Source: Rhodamnia argentea (taxonomy: Eukaryota; Streptophyta; Magnoliopsida; Myrtales; Myrtaceae). Taken from it: a stretch of DNA of 64,000 bases. Below are positions 48,687-60,062 of this stretch, one piece after another. The first letter of the stretch is position 1. Each line of letters opens with the position of its first letter. A program made the position numbers and the translations under genes. The notes beneath the pieces were generated by a model that did no database searches, had not been told where the DNA came from, and saw only the letters and a list, made by a program, of their open reading frames with translations. The stretch covers positions 18,978,934 through 19,042,933 of the forward strand of contig NC_063151.1 of assembly GCF_020921035.1 (NCBI RefSeq). Reading direction: 5' to 3'.

Positions 48687-49986
48687 AGATCTTTCCAATT
48701 GTCGAGCACAGATCACCAAAAGCAGTACGCTGAGAGCTTACTACATGGCAGGGGAACCTGTTGGCCATTCGGTTTACTGCTCTTTACTGGCCTGCCAGAT
48801 GAAAAATGGCATCGCAAGCCCATCCAAGCTGGAGTTCATAGTTCATTAAGCTAAATTCATGCTTCTCTAGGGCTGGGGTTTGAATCGGAATTCCTGTTAT
48901 CCCAACATGAAAGATTTTTCTGATCCCTGCCATTTATGCGTACTTACATTGTAAAATAATACTCATTGCAGGTAATGGTAGAATTGCTCGTAATGAGTTG
49001 ATCTCGAAAACCTTTTGACTGTGTCATGGTCATTTCCATTCTTTCAGTTCTTGTTTCCATGCCTCGGTTAATTAAGGTCACAACTCGCAAGCTCATAAAG
49101 AACTGCAGCGTGGCGAACTTCCAGAAATTCATCTGAAAGCGGCCAATTTCAGGTGTCCTGGCTTCAGATCGGGAAGCATGGGTCGGTCACAGCGCGAATT
49201 ACAGCTGTTTGGAATATGTGGGATCTAACAAATCAATGGTTGAGATGCATCTAGCTATGACGGAACTGCATCTTTTCCAATTTTCGGGAGAGTCCGAAAC
49301 GATGCAAGATAACCAATTCCTACACTACGGGCTACTCTTTTTTATTTTCCTTTTCCTAATTGACCACATTTACATGCGACGGCCGCCCATATGTTTTTGC
49401 TGAAAGTGATTAGCAGTCGATGAAGAAAAGCCAGTGCATCACCAAGCAATAAACTGTCGGCCTGTTGGGAGTTTCTAGCGAGCCCATAACCAGGATTCAG
49501 GAGAGCACCCGTCCATAACAATCAAACAAACCAGTCGTTGTCCCTGCCAAGCCATTGAATGGTATCTAGATTTTTTTCTTAAACTTTTTGTTCCACCGCA
49601 GAAAAATTGTTGTAGATGTTCAAAGTTCACTGGAGTTAATTCTGGACAGCAAGACGATCGTAACGGACATGAAACTATACTGCCGAAGGCCGTCATCAAT
49701 TGAGGGACATTGCCCGAACAAAGACCATTGATGTTTCTTTTTCATTCAGCATCTTCCAAACAGATTCAGAATTTACAAATTTACAGATAGCATGATTCCA
49801 CCCATCAGCAAAATGACCATTTACATTACCTGGCCCCCTGAAAAGAACAGAAAAAGTGAAAACCCAAAAAGATGACAGACGATTATAATAATATCGAACC
49901 AAAAGCTGGAGGAAAAAGACCAGAACTGGAAGAGGATCAGTAAACTCACATAAACTGGCCACAATCCGGACAGCGAAAATGGCACC
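48687..49986. other. Convergent 3' flanks of NPGR1 and the SVIP-like gene
   Basis: No coding pattern on either strand. The two genes are 1.3 kb apart tail to tail; most of this is probably 3' UTR from both sides. Confidence 0.4.
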
Positions 49987-51693
49987 TCAGCCCATCGACC
50001 ACTGCACGAAAGGATGAACCAAGAGAGGAGTCAGAAGCACATGCTACAGTTTTCATGTCATGCTAAGGAAAACAAACTATGTCTACAGAAACGATACAAT
50101 GAACAATGCAATTGAGGTAAAACTTTGAAAAAGAAACGAGGAAAGGATATAATCCAGTGACAGGATCAAGGGCCCCTCAGATCAGTTATAATTTGGTGCG
50201 GTTGACAAGCACATCATAAACAATTATTGCAAGCAGCAAAGAATCACCACAACCTTTAAAACTGGTTCGCCTTTATCAGGAGCTGCAGATTGTTTATTCA
50301 TCGCCTGTAACTGCGCACGTGCAGCTCTTCCCGCGGCCGACTTCTCGAATTCTTCTTGCCTGAAAGTCAGAGCAATCCATTCACCCAAGAGGAATGAAAA
50401 ATTGGGAGGACGGAACAGAACCATTAAGTAGTTTCGCCATTCTTTATCCCACTACATATTCCGACACTTGAGTAAGGGAAATCTTAAGCCCTGTCATAGT
50501 ACTTCTCTAGAATGCAATTATGCCACCCCTGTTGAAATAATTGATTTCGTTTTACAGTCTAACCATGATCACCGGGACATGTTTAAGAATAAAGCTCCAT
50601 TTCATGACCTAACATTGCTCCCACTTCACATACTTAAACAGAAAGTTCAACAATCACACCTTATCAGGTTTGTTCAAGCAGAGTTGTCAGCAAATGAACT
50701 CAAGATCATTCATCAACAAGGAACAGGGCAAGCTGGCTTCGATAACCCAAAAGCATATGCAGCGAAAACTAAAGATTCTTGAATATAGGAAAGCGAGAGA
50801 CACTCAAGACTACTCATCAACAAGGAACAGGGCAATCTGGCTTTGACAATTCACAGGCGTATGTAGCAAAAACTAAAACCTCTTGAATGCAGGAAAGAGC
50901 GAAAGTAACTAGGTACTTGAGGCTCTCCCGTGTCTAGTTTTTCTTCGCAATCTAGCGAAACAAGACCCTACTCCTTGCGGTCGTTACTTGGTAAAGGCAT
51001 AGGAACCGCGGCCATAGGGCGGGGGCTCGACTTGAGAAGGCAATGTGCAAAAATTGCAGAAGAGCTACAAAATGCAACATCAAACGAAAGAACACCCACC
51101 GAGGATAACAGAAACATAGCTCAAATGGAAGGATATAACTAGGGTTTCCAGTTGCGCAAGTCGAAAACTAATTTCTATCCCACAAGTGGATCAAACAAGG
51201 AATGATGATCATCTCTAGAGAAGCTGATGAATCCCAAGACCCAATATGCACGCAATAAAACCAAGTCAAATTTACTCAATTCAAGTGCCAACAGCTAAGG
51301 CACGGTTTCATCAGAGGGTCGACATTAAACCTTGGGAAATTATCCTTAATTCGAACAATACAACCGAGTACGATGAGAGCAGTCATTCGCAGAGACAGGG
51401 TAACTCAAAAGAACTCGAAACGGATTGAAGAAACAGAAAGGAAAAAGAAGGAAAAAAAAAAAAAGATGAATCCAATCGCGATCACGAAGCTCCATGACAA
51501 TGAATCGATCGATAAAGAAAGAGGTAAAAACGAGGAGCGGTTCCTGCAGCCCCGCAGAGAAAATGGGACGAAGAGAGATTTGCCTCTTCTGGGCGGCTTC
51601 GGCAGCTCTAGCGCGGGCTTCGGCGGAGGCCAACCGGTCTTCCTCTCTCCGCCGCTGCTTGTTCCCTCCGTCGAAGCACGCGCACCAACCCAT
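49987..51693 (-). CDS. SVIP-like small VCP/p97-interacting protein
   Basis: Three exons on the minus strand: 51693-51584, 50359-50254, 50001-49987; 231 nt, 76 residues. The first intron (51583-50360, 1.2 kb) starts with GC (AG/GCAAAT) and ends with CAG; using it joins KR to QEEFEKSAAGRAARAQ exactly as in plant relatives. The last exon encodes only WSMG and the stop. The protein starts MGWCACF (Gly2 for myristoylation, Cys4/Cys6 for palmitoylation) and contains RARAAEAAQKR, an exact fit to the VIM consensus R-x5-AA-x2-R that binds the N-domain of p97/CDC48. This layout is that of animal SVIP, an ERAD regulator on membranes. I recall an Arabidopsis relative, At1g27435, annotated as unknown. The CDC48 role is inference. 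Confidence 0.85.
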
Positions 51694-52240
51694 CTCTCTC
51701 TCTCTCTCCGCCTCCGAGTCTTTGCCGTCAGCGATGATTTACCTGCGCCTGTGATATGGGCACGAACCTTCTTCTCCTTTTTGACTTCTACGTCAGCGCA
51801 CGCGTCTTCCAATGCCCATTGCCCGCAGGCTTGGCGCCTATCGTTGCCCGCCACGTCTTCCTCAAAAAAACAAAAAAAATGCTTCTTAGAAAACATCCTA
51901 ACATCCTCGATGCTTGCATCTTGCCGATCAGCTTGTCTTTCTCCTCCTCCTCCTCCTCCCACGCCCACGCCCACGCCCACGCCCACCAAAAAAATATTAC
52001 TACATATTCTTCAAAATTTCGGCAGAGAAAATTTCAAATAAAAGTTTAATGTGCATATTATATTCTTAAATAGATGCTTAAAGATGACCTTATTTTAAAT
52101 ATAAATTTAAAGTGACTATATCAGTATGATAAAAAGGCCCGATCATATTTAATTTTTTTTTATATGTTCTTTCCTTTTTCCTTTTCGATCATATTTACTT
52201 ATTTTTTAGGTGGCTGATCTAAGGTGATGTCTAAAAGGAT
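51694..52240. other. SVIP-like upstream region with short tandem repeats
   Basis: Contains a (CTC)n stretch at about 51941-51958 and (CCCACG)n at about 51958-51986. A (CT)n run at 51693-51710 lies in the presumed 5' leader of the SVIP-like gene. Confidence 0.4.
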
Positions 52241-53180
52241 CGGGCAAGGCTACCTTCAAAAGCCACAGGCAAGGCCATTTATCGCCAAATTTGGGCTAGG
52301 GTCGCCTAGTCCGTGACTAGTGAGGACCTAGACGAGGTGAACCTCGCCGGCCGTCGGTGAGGGCTTGCGGGCGCTCGCCTAGGACTCATTTTTGTGTATA
52401 AATCGAGTCTTTTTATTAATTCTGTCTAATTTGACTAACGTAAAATGCCGACGCGATTTATTTAATATTATATCCGTCCTACATGTCATTAAAATTAACT
52501 AAAGCACTAGAATGACTAAAATGACGTTGTTTTGATCCGCATTCTAATTTTTACACCAAATCTTGATTAAATTAGGTTAAAAAATCCAATTTTTCCATAA
52601 AAAAGATAAATTCAAAAAAGATTAAAAAAGCTAAAACTTAAAGGAGAAAAAAAAAACCTAGGCCCTTTGCCTATGGCCACCACCCCATCGTCGAAGGAGC
52701 GTTGGCGATGGCTGGTAGGGTCGCTAGTATCTTGATGAGAGCTACGACCCTCGTTAACCAGATGCGAGGGTGCTGGCAGTGGCCGGCAATTTCGCCGATA
52801 TTTTAGCTAAAATGATGTTGTTTTGATCCGAATCCTAATTTATACAAAAAAATCTTAATCAAATTAGGTTAAAATGTCCAAAAAAATTTCATAAACAAGA
52901 CAAACTCAAAAAAAAAAAAGTTAGAAATTGAAAAAAAAAAAGAAAAAGAAAAAGCCCAAGCCCTTCGCCTGCAGTCTGCGACCAAGGGAGGGCCGCAACC
53001 CCTCACCTAGGGCAAGGGTATCCGCGATGGGGTGGTGGCCACGGGCGATAGGTCCTCCCACCTGTATTTTTTTCCTCCCATTTTTTAGCTTTTTAAATTT
53101 TTAATCTAATTTCACCAAAATTTAGGTTAAAATTGTCTACGAGCGAAAAATACCTTTTGATCGGCTGAAAAATTTAGCTT
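52241..53180. mobile_element. Cluster of GC-core repeat copies with a direct repeat
   Basis: Three GC-rich cores (about 52250-52385, 52665-52795 and 52960-53060) are separated by A-rich purine tracts. A direct repeat of about 120 bp occurs at 52514-52620 and 52804-52920 (ctaaaatgacgttgttttga; caaattaggttaaaa). This looks like tandem or nested insertion of related non-coding elements. Confidence 0.5.
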
Positions 53181-54214
53181 GACCGGCCCAGTGAGGTAGG
53201 CTCTTATTTGAAACAATCATGGCCACTTGAGATCTTTATTTAAGAAAACGACGGCACTTCGCGCCTTCAATTAAAGTATGCTCGGCTTTTTACCTACTGC
53301 GCATCGTTGTTGGGAATGTTCTAGCCACATCGATGTTGCACGAAGTCTTTCTTCTTCGTGACGGTGAAGTTTGAATTGGATGTATACATTTCGAATATAT
53401 CTACTAATCTCGTGAATCATGTAACGGTTAAACAAGAGAACCGATGAATGAGATGAAAAACGCTATTAAAGTTTTTGGATGTATGGCCTATAGGCCATAA
53501 CAGCACGGCGGATTTCGAGTTCCTTAAGCTTGCATTTTCTTCTCCATCTACATCTTTTGTGTTCTTCGCATCACCTCAGCATTGATCCTGACAATCTTTT
53601 AAATTTTCGAGTGGGACATTTTCTTATATGTCTTTATGTCGTTGTTCAATAATGTCGGTTTACTTCTTGAAATTTTCATCTTTATGAATGACAAATGATG
53701 CAAATGATCTAGGACCTTTGACTCGATATAAAATGCGGTCCTTGAGATTTAAATTTAATCAGTGTGATTCATGGACTTTAGTCGAATGTTCAGTGTCGTC
53801 TTTGAATTTGTAATTTATTCAATGTGATCATAGATATTTTGTACATGTTCAGTTTAGTCGAAAAAAAAAAAAATTTAGTCAATGTATGAAATGTTTAAGA
53901 TTTTTTCTGAATTTGAATTAATGTAAAGGCAATATATAATATTTTTATATAATTTAATGAATAAATTAATTATATTAAGTTAATTAAAAATCTATTAACT
54001 TTGTGAAATAAATTTAAAGTTACATGAATTCATTGTCCCTTTCTTAAATTACAAGAGGAGGTGAGAAACGAGTCGTTTTGTGCCGGGACGTCCCCCGATC
54101 TCTTGCTGCTTCTCCTTCTTCGTCACTTTCGCTGCGAGCAGAGAGCGAATTGCTACTGCCCCACCTTCTTCATCGGCTCGGAGGCTGGTCAGACTCGGGG
54201 GGCGGGTTTTAGCT
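53181..54214 (+). other. Upstream region of the AKAP17A-like gene
   Basis: AT-rich. 53690-53880 holds periodic units ('tcaatgtgatcatagat', 'ttcagtttagtcg') like half of the MITE at 42846-43206. The proximal leader (from about 54060) is GC-richer and stays in frame with the gene but has no upstream ATG in that frame. Confidence 0.4.
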
Positions 54215-56889
54215 ATGAGCTCGAAGAGCTTCGACTCGGCGTCTCTACTCGAGCCTATCCCGATAGACGCCTCCCTCACTCTCGTCCCGCGCGTGAGGGT
54301 CACTCTCACCGTGCACCCGACGAACCACTCCCACACCAAGCCCGTCGACGACTGGCAGCTCAAGAAGGCCTTGCTCGATTTCCTCAAGAGCTCGCTCGCC
54401 GTCTCGCTCTCCGTCCCCGACGGCGACCTCGAAATCAGGCGGGTGAAGGACGTCAGGAAGCGGAGGCGCGACGATCCGGTCGCGCACGGCACGCTCGTGA
54501 TTCGCGACCTGGGCTTCCTGAAGAGCTCGAGGGGCTCGTACGCTGAGGAGAGCGGGGAGGATGCGGCTAGGGCTTTGGAGGAGAAGTACGCGGATTGGAA
54601 GAGGTATCTGGTTGAGAAGATGAATGGCATGGATTTGGTACTTGGAGGTGTGAAGTTCATGCTGGGTGTCGAAATGCCGGTCTCGGATAGCTTCCAAGCG
54701 ATGAGGAAGGAGTGGGAGGAGTTTCACGCTTTTGGAAATCGAGGTGGCTATTTCTCTTTCTGGTGTGTATGTGTTTGTGTGTTTTTGGATGGAGAATCGT
54801 TAAAATGGTTGTGCAATGCGTTTGCTTTTTTGGGTATGAGAGTCGTGTCATCGAAGTAACAAATGTTTTGCAGGGCATTCGAGAGGAAGAAGGCAAGAGC
54901 CGGATACAATCGTGCTGCGAGGAGTGCCGTCGAGGTGGTTTGCCGAGCCTAGAGTATCGTCGAAGCCATCGATGTTGGTCACACATACGATCTTTTCTAC
55001 ATTTGGAAGTATAAGGTAGTGTTGAAGTTATTTTCAGAGTTATTCAAGTTGATGTCAAGATGGATATTTGTGTGCTTGGGTTAGATGCTCCAGTGAGAAT
55101 GCAAAAGTTTTGGCCTTTGCATGAATGGTGCTTTTAAATACCCGTTTAAGGTTGATACCCTTTATTTTGATGACTGAGGGTATGAGCTGAAGTATTATTA
55201 CCTGTATCTCTCTTTTGGTTTTTCGCTCGCTTCTTAGCAATTTTCCAATGTGCAGTGAAAGATGAGTATTTTCCTTGCATTTGATAGGAATATCAGTGTT
55301 GCTGATGATGATGACTTTGGTCGGGAGAGCGATGAGGATCCAGATGGCTTAGTTTCAGGTCTGCATTGCAAGATTGTGGTCCAATTTGAAAAACACGAGG
55401 ATTTCCACAATGCTATGAAAGCTTTATGCGGCCGATCATTGGAAAAGGTTTGAATACGTCCTTTAAATTTGGGCTAGATCCATGTCATTATGGTCCCCGT
55501 ATGAATCGCTTAGTTGAGCATCTCGTATTCTGGTACCTCATGATGTTGTTGCATTCTAGCTTTTGGCATGAGAACTGGGCATTTATAGGTAGATTGAGGT
55601 GTTTATAGTACAAACCATGTACTTCTTCTGCACATACCTTGAGGTTTTTGTCATTACCAAAAGTAGGGGGATATCCTTGGATGAATTCACTTTCATTGGA
55701 TGAAGATGATCGGGGTGTCTCTGTTGAAATATGTGCTATAATAGGGGTGAACTTCTTTTGGTTCTTAAGTGAAACAAGACAAGATTGGTTGTAGTATAAT
55801 GGGCATTCTTTAAGCCTTGGCCTAGTAGCCACACATCTCTCGAGATGTGGGAAGTTCATATTCTACAAACGGGAGGTCGGGGTGAGGGAACAAAAACTCG
55901 TTGAGAAAGGAAATAAGGAACCCCTAATGTAGCATAAAACCTAGGTAGCGCGTGGCGAAGTAATATTCATTATGTTATGATATAATTCCAGACATATAAA
56001 GTATCATAAGAATTTTCAATTCTGAAGTAGCGTTATTTTTATTGTAGCACTGGGACTATCAATATCAATGTTCCAAATTGCTAGTGTACCGTAAAAAAGA
56101 ACCAGCATTCAAAGTCGCAGATCTGTGACTGACAAGATTTCTGTATCCCCGTTGTGGACATAGCATATGTCCTTATGAGGAAAGATGTCTCGCTTAACAA
56201 GTGCATGGAAAGCCCCTTGATGCATGTTTGATGCGCATGCCTTGCTATTGCTCAGCATTATATTTGTTCATAAATATACTCAGATCCTCCTGTTATCTAG
56301 CTCATTTGCTTGCTGCCCCTTTTTTTTTGTTGTCTTTTCAATTTTCGCCTTTAGGGGTTATTTCTACCGGATGAGTCTAGTGTGATGAGGATATAATTTA
56401 TGAAATGCATTTCTGTCAGCATGCTAGATAGCTCTTAGGAAGTAAAAGGCCTGGGGCTTGTACGTGAAACTGCTGCCAACTGGCGGATATATGTTTTGAT
56501 TAACTTCTTTTAATTTGTTACGTGCTCAGCAGTGACTAACATTGTGTGCTCGAGCAGCAAGGTTCACGATTGAGAGCTGACTATGAGGTTTCCTGGGACA
56601 AGGATGGCCTTTTCCGGAACTCGAGAAGTGAAACTCAAGAGAAAAGCAGCGGGATGACTTCATTGGCATCGGGACCATACAGAAGCGAATTTCCAAAATT
56701 TTCCCGCTACAGCCCTGAGAAAACTCGTCCAAAGAGGTTCAGGGTCGGTTTTCTTACTATCATGTCTATATTCTTTCAAATTGGGTATTAAAATGGCATG
56801 CATCTTCTTGACTTTTTCCATTTTAGAAATTTGATCAACATGATTATTCGTGAATTAATTTCTTTCCCTTACACTGAATGCAGGAATAA
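54215..56889 (+). CDS. AKAP17A-like (XE7 family) protein
   Basis: Five exons: 54215-54743, 54874-55015, 55288-55447, 56558-56743, 56884-56889; 340 residues. Starts MSSKSFDSASLLEPIPIDAS, the first in-frame ATG. Conserved blocks: LTLVPRVRVTLTVHPTNHS, KPVDDWQLKKALLDFLKSSL, then EPDTIVLRGVPSRWFAEPRV and KPSMLVTHTIFSTFGSIRNI (RRM-like), LHCKIVVQFEKHEDFHNAMK, and LRADYEVSWDKDGLFRNSRS. The protein ends RPKRFRE; the last exon supplies only the final Glu and the stop. Animal AKAP17A is a nuclear-speckle protein that binds PKA and affects splice-site choice; plants lack classical PKA, so a splicing-related role is only inferred. The donor of intron 4 (gtcggt) is weak. The first exon is strikingly GC-rich. 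Confidence 0.88.
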
Positions 56890-57560
56890 GATGAGGGCTT
56901 TGCGTAGACTTATCATTCTCCCGATTCCCCATCTCTACCTGAAGTAGTGAATTCTTGGGATTTTGCCGAAGGTTATCCATCTTTTCGTCTTCCGAATGTG
57001 ACGTGCAACAATAGCCTTCAGTACTTGATGAAACATCATGTTTAATGAATGCTCATGTTTACCATATTTGATAGTATAGTGGACTTTTTATGACCAATTT
57101 GCCCAAAACATGTAGTGGCAACACTTTCTTCTGGTCCTCTCAGTAAACACTGATTATAGATTTCTCCTTTTTCAGTCTGCTTCTGCTATTAATAGTCGTG
57201 AGACGCATTTTCTTAGGGTATTTCTGAGGCAAGATTAGCCCATTCAAATCCAGTGTGTAAAAAGCGGTCAGATCATGTGGTGCCTGCACTATTGACAGCT
57301 AGATGACGTTGTGAACCTTATCGTTTGCACACTAAAGTCTACCCAAGAATTGGCAAGTGCAAAGTCATTGTCTGAGAAGAAGGTGGTGCGAACGAGACAG
57401 CAGTCAATCTAGGATTTGAAAATGCCGGCCTTTCCCTTGTTATTGCACCGTCTAGATGGTAGCAAACGTTCTGCAACTGGCCAATAGTTGGTAGCTAGGG
57501 ACAGGGTTATCTTTACCCGACGGCAATAGATCCGAGTTTTGGATTTCATGGAACTGGAAG
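56890..57560 (+). other. 3' flank of the AKAP17A-like gene
   Basis: Probable 3' UTR for the first few hundred bases, then sequence without a recognised feature. Confidence 0.35.
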
Positions 57561-57579
57561 GCGGAAATAATGTGGTATC

Positions 57580-57800
57580 CACATTCACTTTTTTGTTTGC
57601 TTGTCAAGGACATCTGACGAAGACCTCCAAAAATCTTCTGCAGACGAGATTCTAACTAGTCCCTTAAGCTCTTTCCTACACGAGGATAAACTAGCGTGGG
57701 CACCTACTAAAAAGCAAGGCATATCTGCAGTGAAAAGTGCATATAATCGTCTACGGGACAAGCAGGCCATCACGAAGCGTATGGAACTCTGCAGCAGCTT
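57580..57800 (+). pseudogene. LINE fragment (reverse-transcriptase C-terminal zf-RVT-like region)
   Basis: The frame reads ILTSPLSSFLHEDKLAWAPT and ISAVKSAYNRLR, resembling the 'I..IPLS...D.LIW...GxFSVKSAY' block downstream of plant LINE reverse transcriptases. Only this piece is visible, without a preceding RT core or a poly-A tail. Confidence 0.45.
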
Positions 57801-58333
57801 TCAAATGCAAGCTTTCACGGATGTCTTTCGTCTGCTTCTTTCCTTTCTGGGAGTGGTATTAGACGATTACGCTCAAGAGGGTTAGGGAGAAGTCCGTTCA
57901 TATAACAAGCAACAAACGTGGACATCTCAAAATCTTTGCATGAATTCTGACCCCAAAAAGGGAAAAAAAAAAGGAAAAAGAGAAATCTTAGCATGGACAG
58001 AAGCTGTCATAATCCTCACTCGCTTTTACAAAGCAACCTGCTTGGTGGAACTATAGGAGTTGCTCCCTGTCCAGGCCCAGGACAACCAAAAAGGTCATGA
58101 ATCGTAATTTACATTCGAGAGGCATTTTATGAGGACATGTCCCAGAAAGAAGAGAAGGACCTCCCAACAGCCAAGACATAATGAAATTCGTTTATATAAA
58201 CCCTACACTTACATGTGATTAAGAGAGTAAACCCCTTTTTTTTTTCTCTGCAAAGGGGACTAAACTGTTAAATCGAATTACAGAGTAGATCAAGGAAGTT
58301 TGGTCGTCTTCACCAGCTTTTACAGCGCCCATG
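57801..58333 (-). other. 3' flank of the ZCF37-like gene
   Basis: Non-coding. Likely 3' UTR of the minus-strand gene near its right edge; the rest is unassigned. Confidence 0.35.
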
Positions 58334-59080
58334 TCATTGCGTCCTGCCATTTTCTTCACTGTTATTGCTCTTGGGAGGAGAAGATTTTTCCATCTTCTTC
58401 TTGTTCACTACAGTTGAGCTCCTTTCTCTCAGTGCAGGAACCATGTACCACCCAATGGAAGTGCACACGATTGCGAATGACCTCTCGAACAAAGCCAGCA
58501 ACAGCAAGATCATGATCATTGCCAGAGGCACGTAGCAAGATGGTCTCCTCCACGAGAAGCTCTTCTTCCTCTTTGCCTCCTCATTCAATTCCACCTCGGG
58601 TTCATCCACTGCTTTCGCCTCCTCTGGAGGCTTGACCATGGTTTCCGAATCGCGGGCTGCGCTCGCAATCTCCTTCGTCACCTCGCTCCTCTCTGCCTTC
58701 TTCTTCTTCTCCTTGTTCTGATGATGATGGTGGTGATGATGATGATGATGCTGATGATCCTTCGACTTCACGACAACCGGCACGAAACCGTCTGAACTCG
58801 ACGAGACGAACCGGACGAAGGCTATGTCCTGTGACCCGCTCTGCAGGTATATCTCCTTCCTCTTCTCCTCGAGGTCGGCCACGAGGGCCGAGAACTTGTC
58901 GAGCCCCCGGTTCGCATACGGGTTCTTGTTCTTCTTGCCAATATAGCTGCTGTTGTTGCTCCTCCGGAGCAAGCTGTGCCTCCTGGATTTCCCTGGGGAT
59001 CTAGGGAAGTTGTTCCAGTGGGGCTCATCATCTTCTCCTTCTTCAGGATGAAAAGTGCCACAGATGAATGAACTGAGCAT
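58334..59080 (-). CDS. ZCF37-like membrane-anchored protein
   Basis: Single-exon gene of 248 residues on the minus strand. The start at 59080 (MLSSFICGTFHPEEGEDDEP) is chosen by comparison with the family; the longer open frame upstream is leader-like. The block NPYANRGLDKFSALVADLEE (about 53-72) and the following KRKEIYLQ are shared with Arabidopsis ZCF37 (At1g59590). Then come FVRFV, a run of ten His (111-120) after DHQ, a Lys/Glu-rich linker, and a C-terminal hydrophobic segment (about 183-215, SCYVPLAMIMILLLLALFER) followed by a basic/Ser-rich tail, so it is probably tail-anchored. Function is unknown. The His run is encoded by a CAT repeat and is likely to vary in length. Confidence 0.85.
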   Translation of the reverse strand: MLSSFICGTFHPEEGEDDEPHWNNFPRSPGKSRRHSLLRRSNNSSYIGKKNKNPYANRGLDKFSALVADLEEKRKEIYLQSGSQDIAFVRFVSSSSDGFVPVVVKSKDHQHHHHHHHHHHQNKEKKKKAERSEVTKEIASAARDSETMVKPPEEAKAVDEPEVELNEEAKRKKSFSWRRPSCYVPLAMIMILLLLALFERSFAIVCTSIGWYMVPALRERSSTVVNKKKMEKSSPPKSNNSEENGRTQ

Positions 59081-59567
59081 CTGATATGGATTTTCCGCTG
59101 GTAGGACTGAACTGAACTGAAATGAAATGATGTGGTTTTTGATAGAATGAATTTGGAGATTGGGTTGGAAGATGAGAGAGAGAGAGAGACGGGTACTTAT
59201 CAAGATGGTGTAAATTACTAGGATCCGGCAAGAGGCAACCAAGTCAAATGAATGGTTTGAAAAGAATAACATTAAACCTTAGAAGCTTCTCACATGGTTT
59301 CTGCGTGGGGGGTTTTTCGTCCTTGGGGGTGGGAAGAAGATCACACCCGTGCCAAATTTAAATTGTTTAAAGATAAGAATTTGCATGTCATTAATGACCA
59401 TCACATCATTATATGACAGCTAAGTGATCAAACCAGCAGCTATGTTTATCATCTAGAAGAAATCTTGTGTGCAATCCGGACCATATGAGCCATGAACAAC
59501 ATGAATCGTTGAGTGATGAGAATTCCACGTAACACTCACGTGATCTAACAATTGAAATCAATAAAAG
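59081..59567 (-). promoter_or_regulatory. 5' leader and upstream region of the ZCF37-like gene
   Basis: A (GA)n run lies at 59175-59189. The leader frame stays open but without family similarity. No TATA box is assigned with confidence. Confidence 0.35.
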
Positions 59568-60062
59568 AATTACCAAAAAAGTCTTGAACCTGTCCATTCG
59601 ATCAATTTTTACTGAATATCAACGATGTGGTGCGGCTGGCGCCGACGTGGTCACTAGGCGGGGGCCAATGGCCACGAGGTCACACCTCGCCAAGGTTGGG
59701 TGAGGCTTGCCCTTGGCGAGCTTCGTCAGAGGCCGACGAGGTGGATCTCGTCGGCCCTCACCTTTGGCTGGACCTCAATGATCGGCTCGAGGAAGAAGAA
59801 AGGGAAGGAAAAAAAAAAAAAAAGAAGAGAAAGAAAAAATAAAATAACAATTCGAAAATATTTTAATTATTACAACAAATTATTCACGTTCACGCCGGAT
59901 GCGTCACTTCAGCATTGATTGTGCCAAGTCAGCGATTTCCAGTTAAAATTGACTGAATTTGCATAAATACAAAAAGTTTAGGATTGTATTGGCAAAAAAA
60001 ATAATTAATTACTGAATTGACGTAATTGTAATAGATTTATGACTTTGTTTTGATAATTTCCC
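59568..60062. mobile_element. GC-core foldback MITE
   Basis: Ends are inverted: left 'agaattaccaaaaaagtctt', right (reverse complement) 'ggaaattatcaaaacaaagt'. Inside are periodic units, a GC-rich core (59625-59785; ggcgagcttcgtc, ctcgtcggccctca), a purine tract (59788-59840), then 'cgatttccagttaaaattga' and inverse periodic units. About 495 bp, with the same modules as 22236-22745. No convincing coding capacity. Confidence 0.65.

Noticed and set aside
51373-52041. Overlapping long ORFs on both strands near 51.4-52.0 kb
   Set aside because: They arise from the SVIP-like first exon and simple repeats; only the SVIP-like frame is conserved.
54080-54214. N-terminal extension of the AKAP17A-like protein
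   Set aside because: The frame is open but starts with GTG; the first ATG at 54215 fits the family start.
59081-59272. Longer N-terminus for the ZCF37-like protein
   Set aside because: The extra 64 codons have leader-like composition and no family similarity; the start at 59080 fits relatives.
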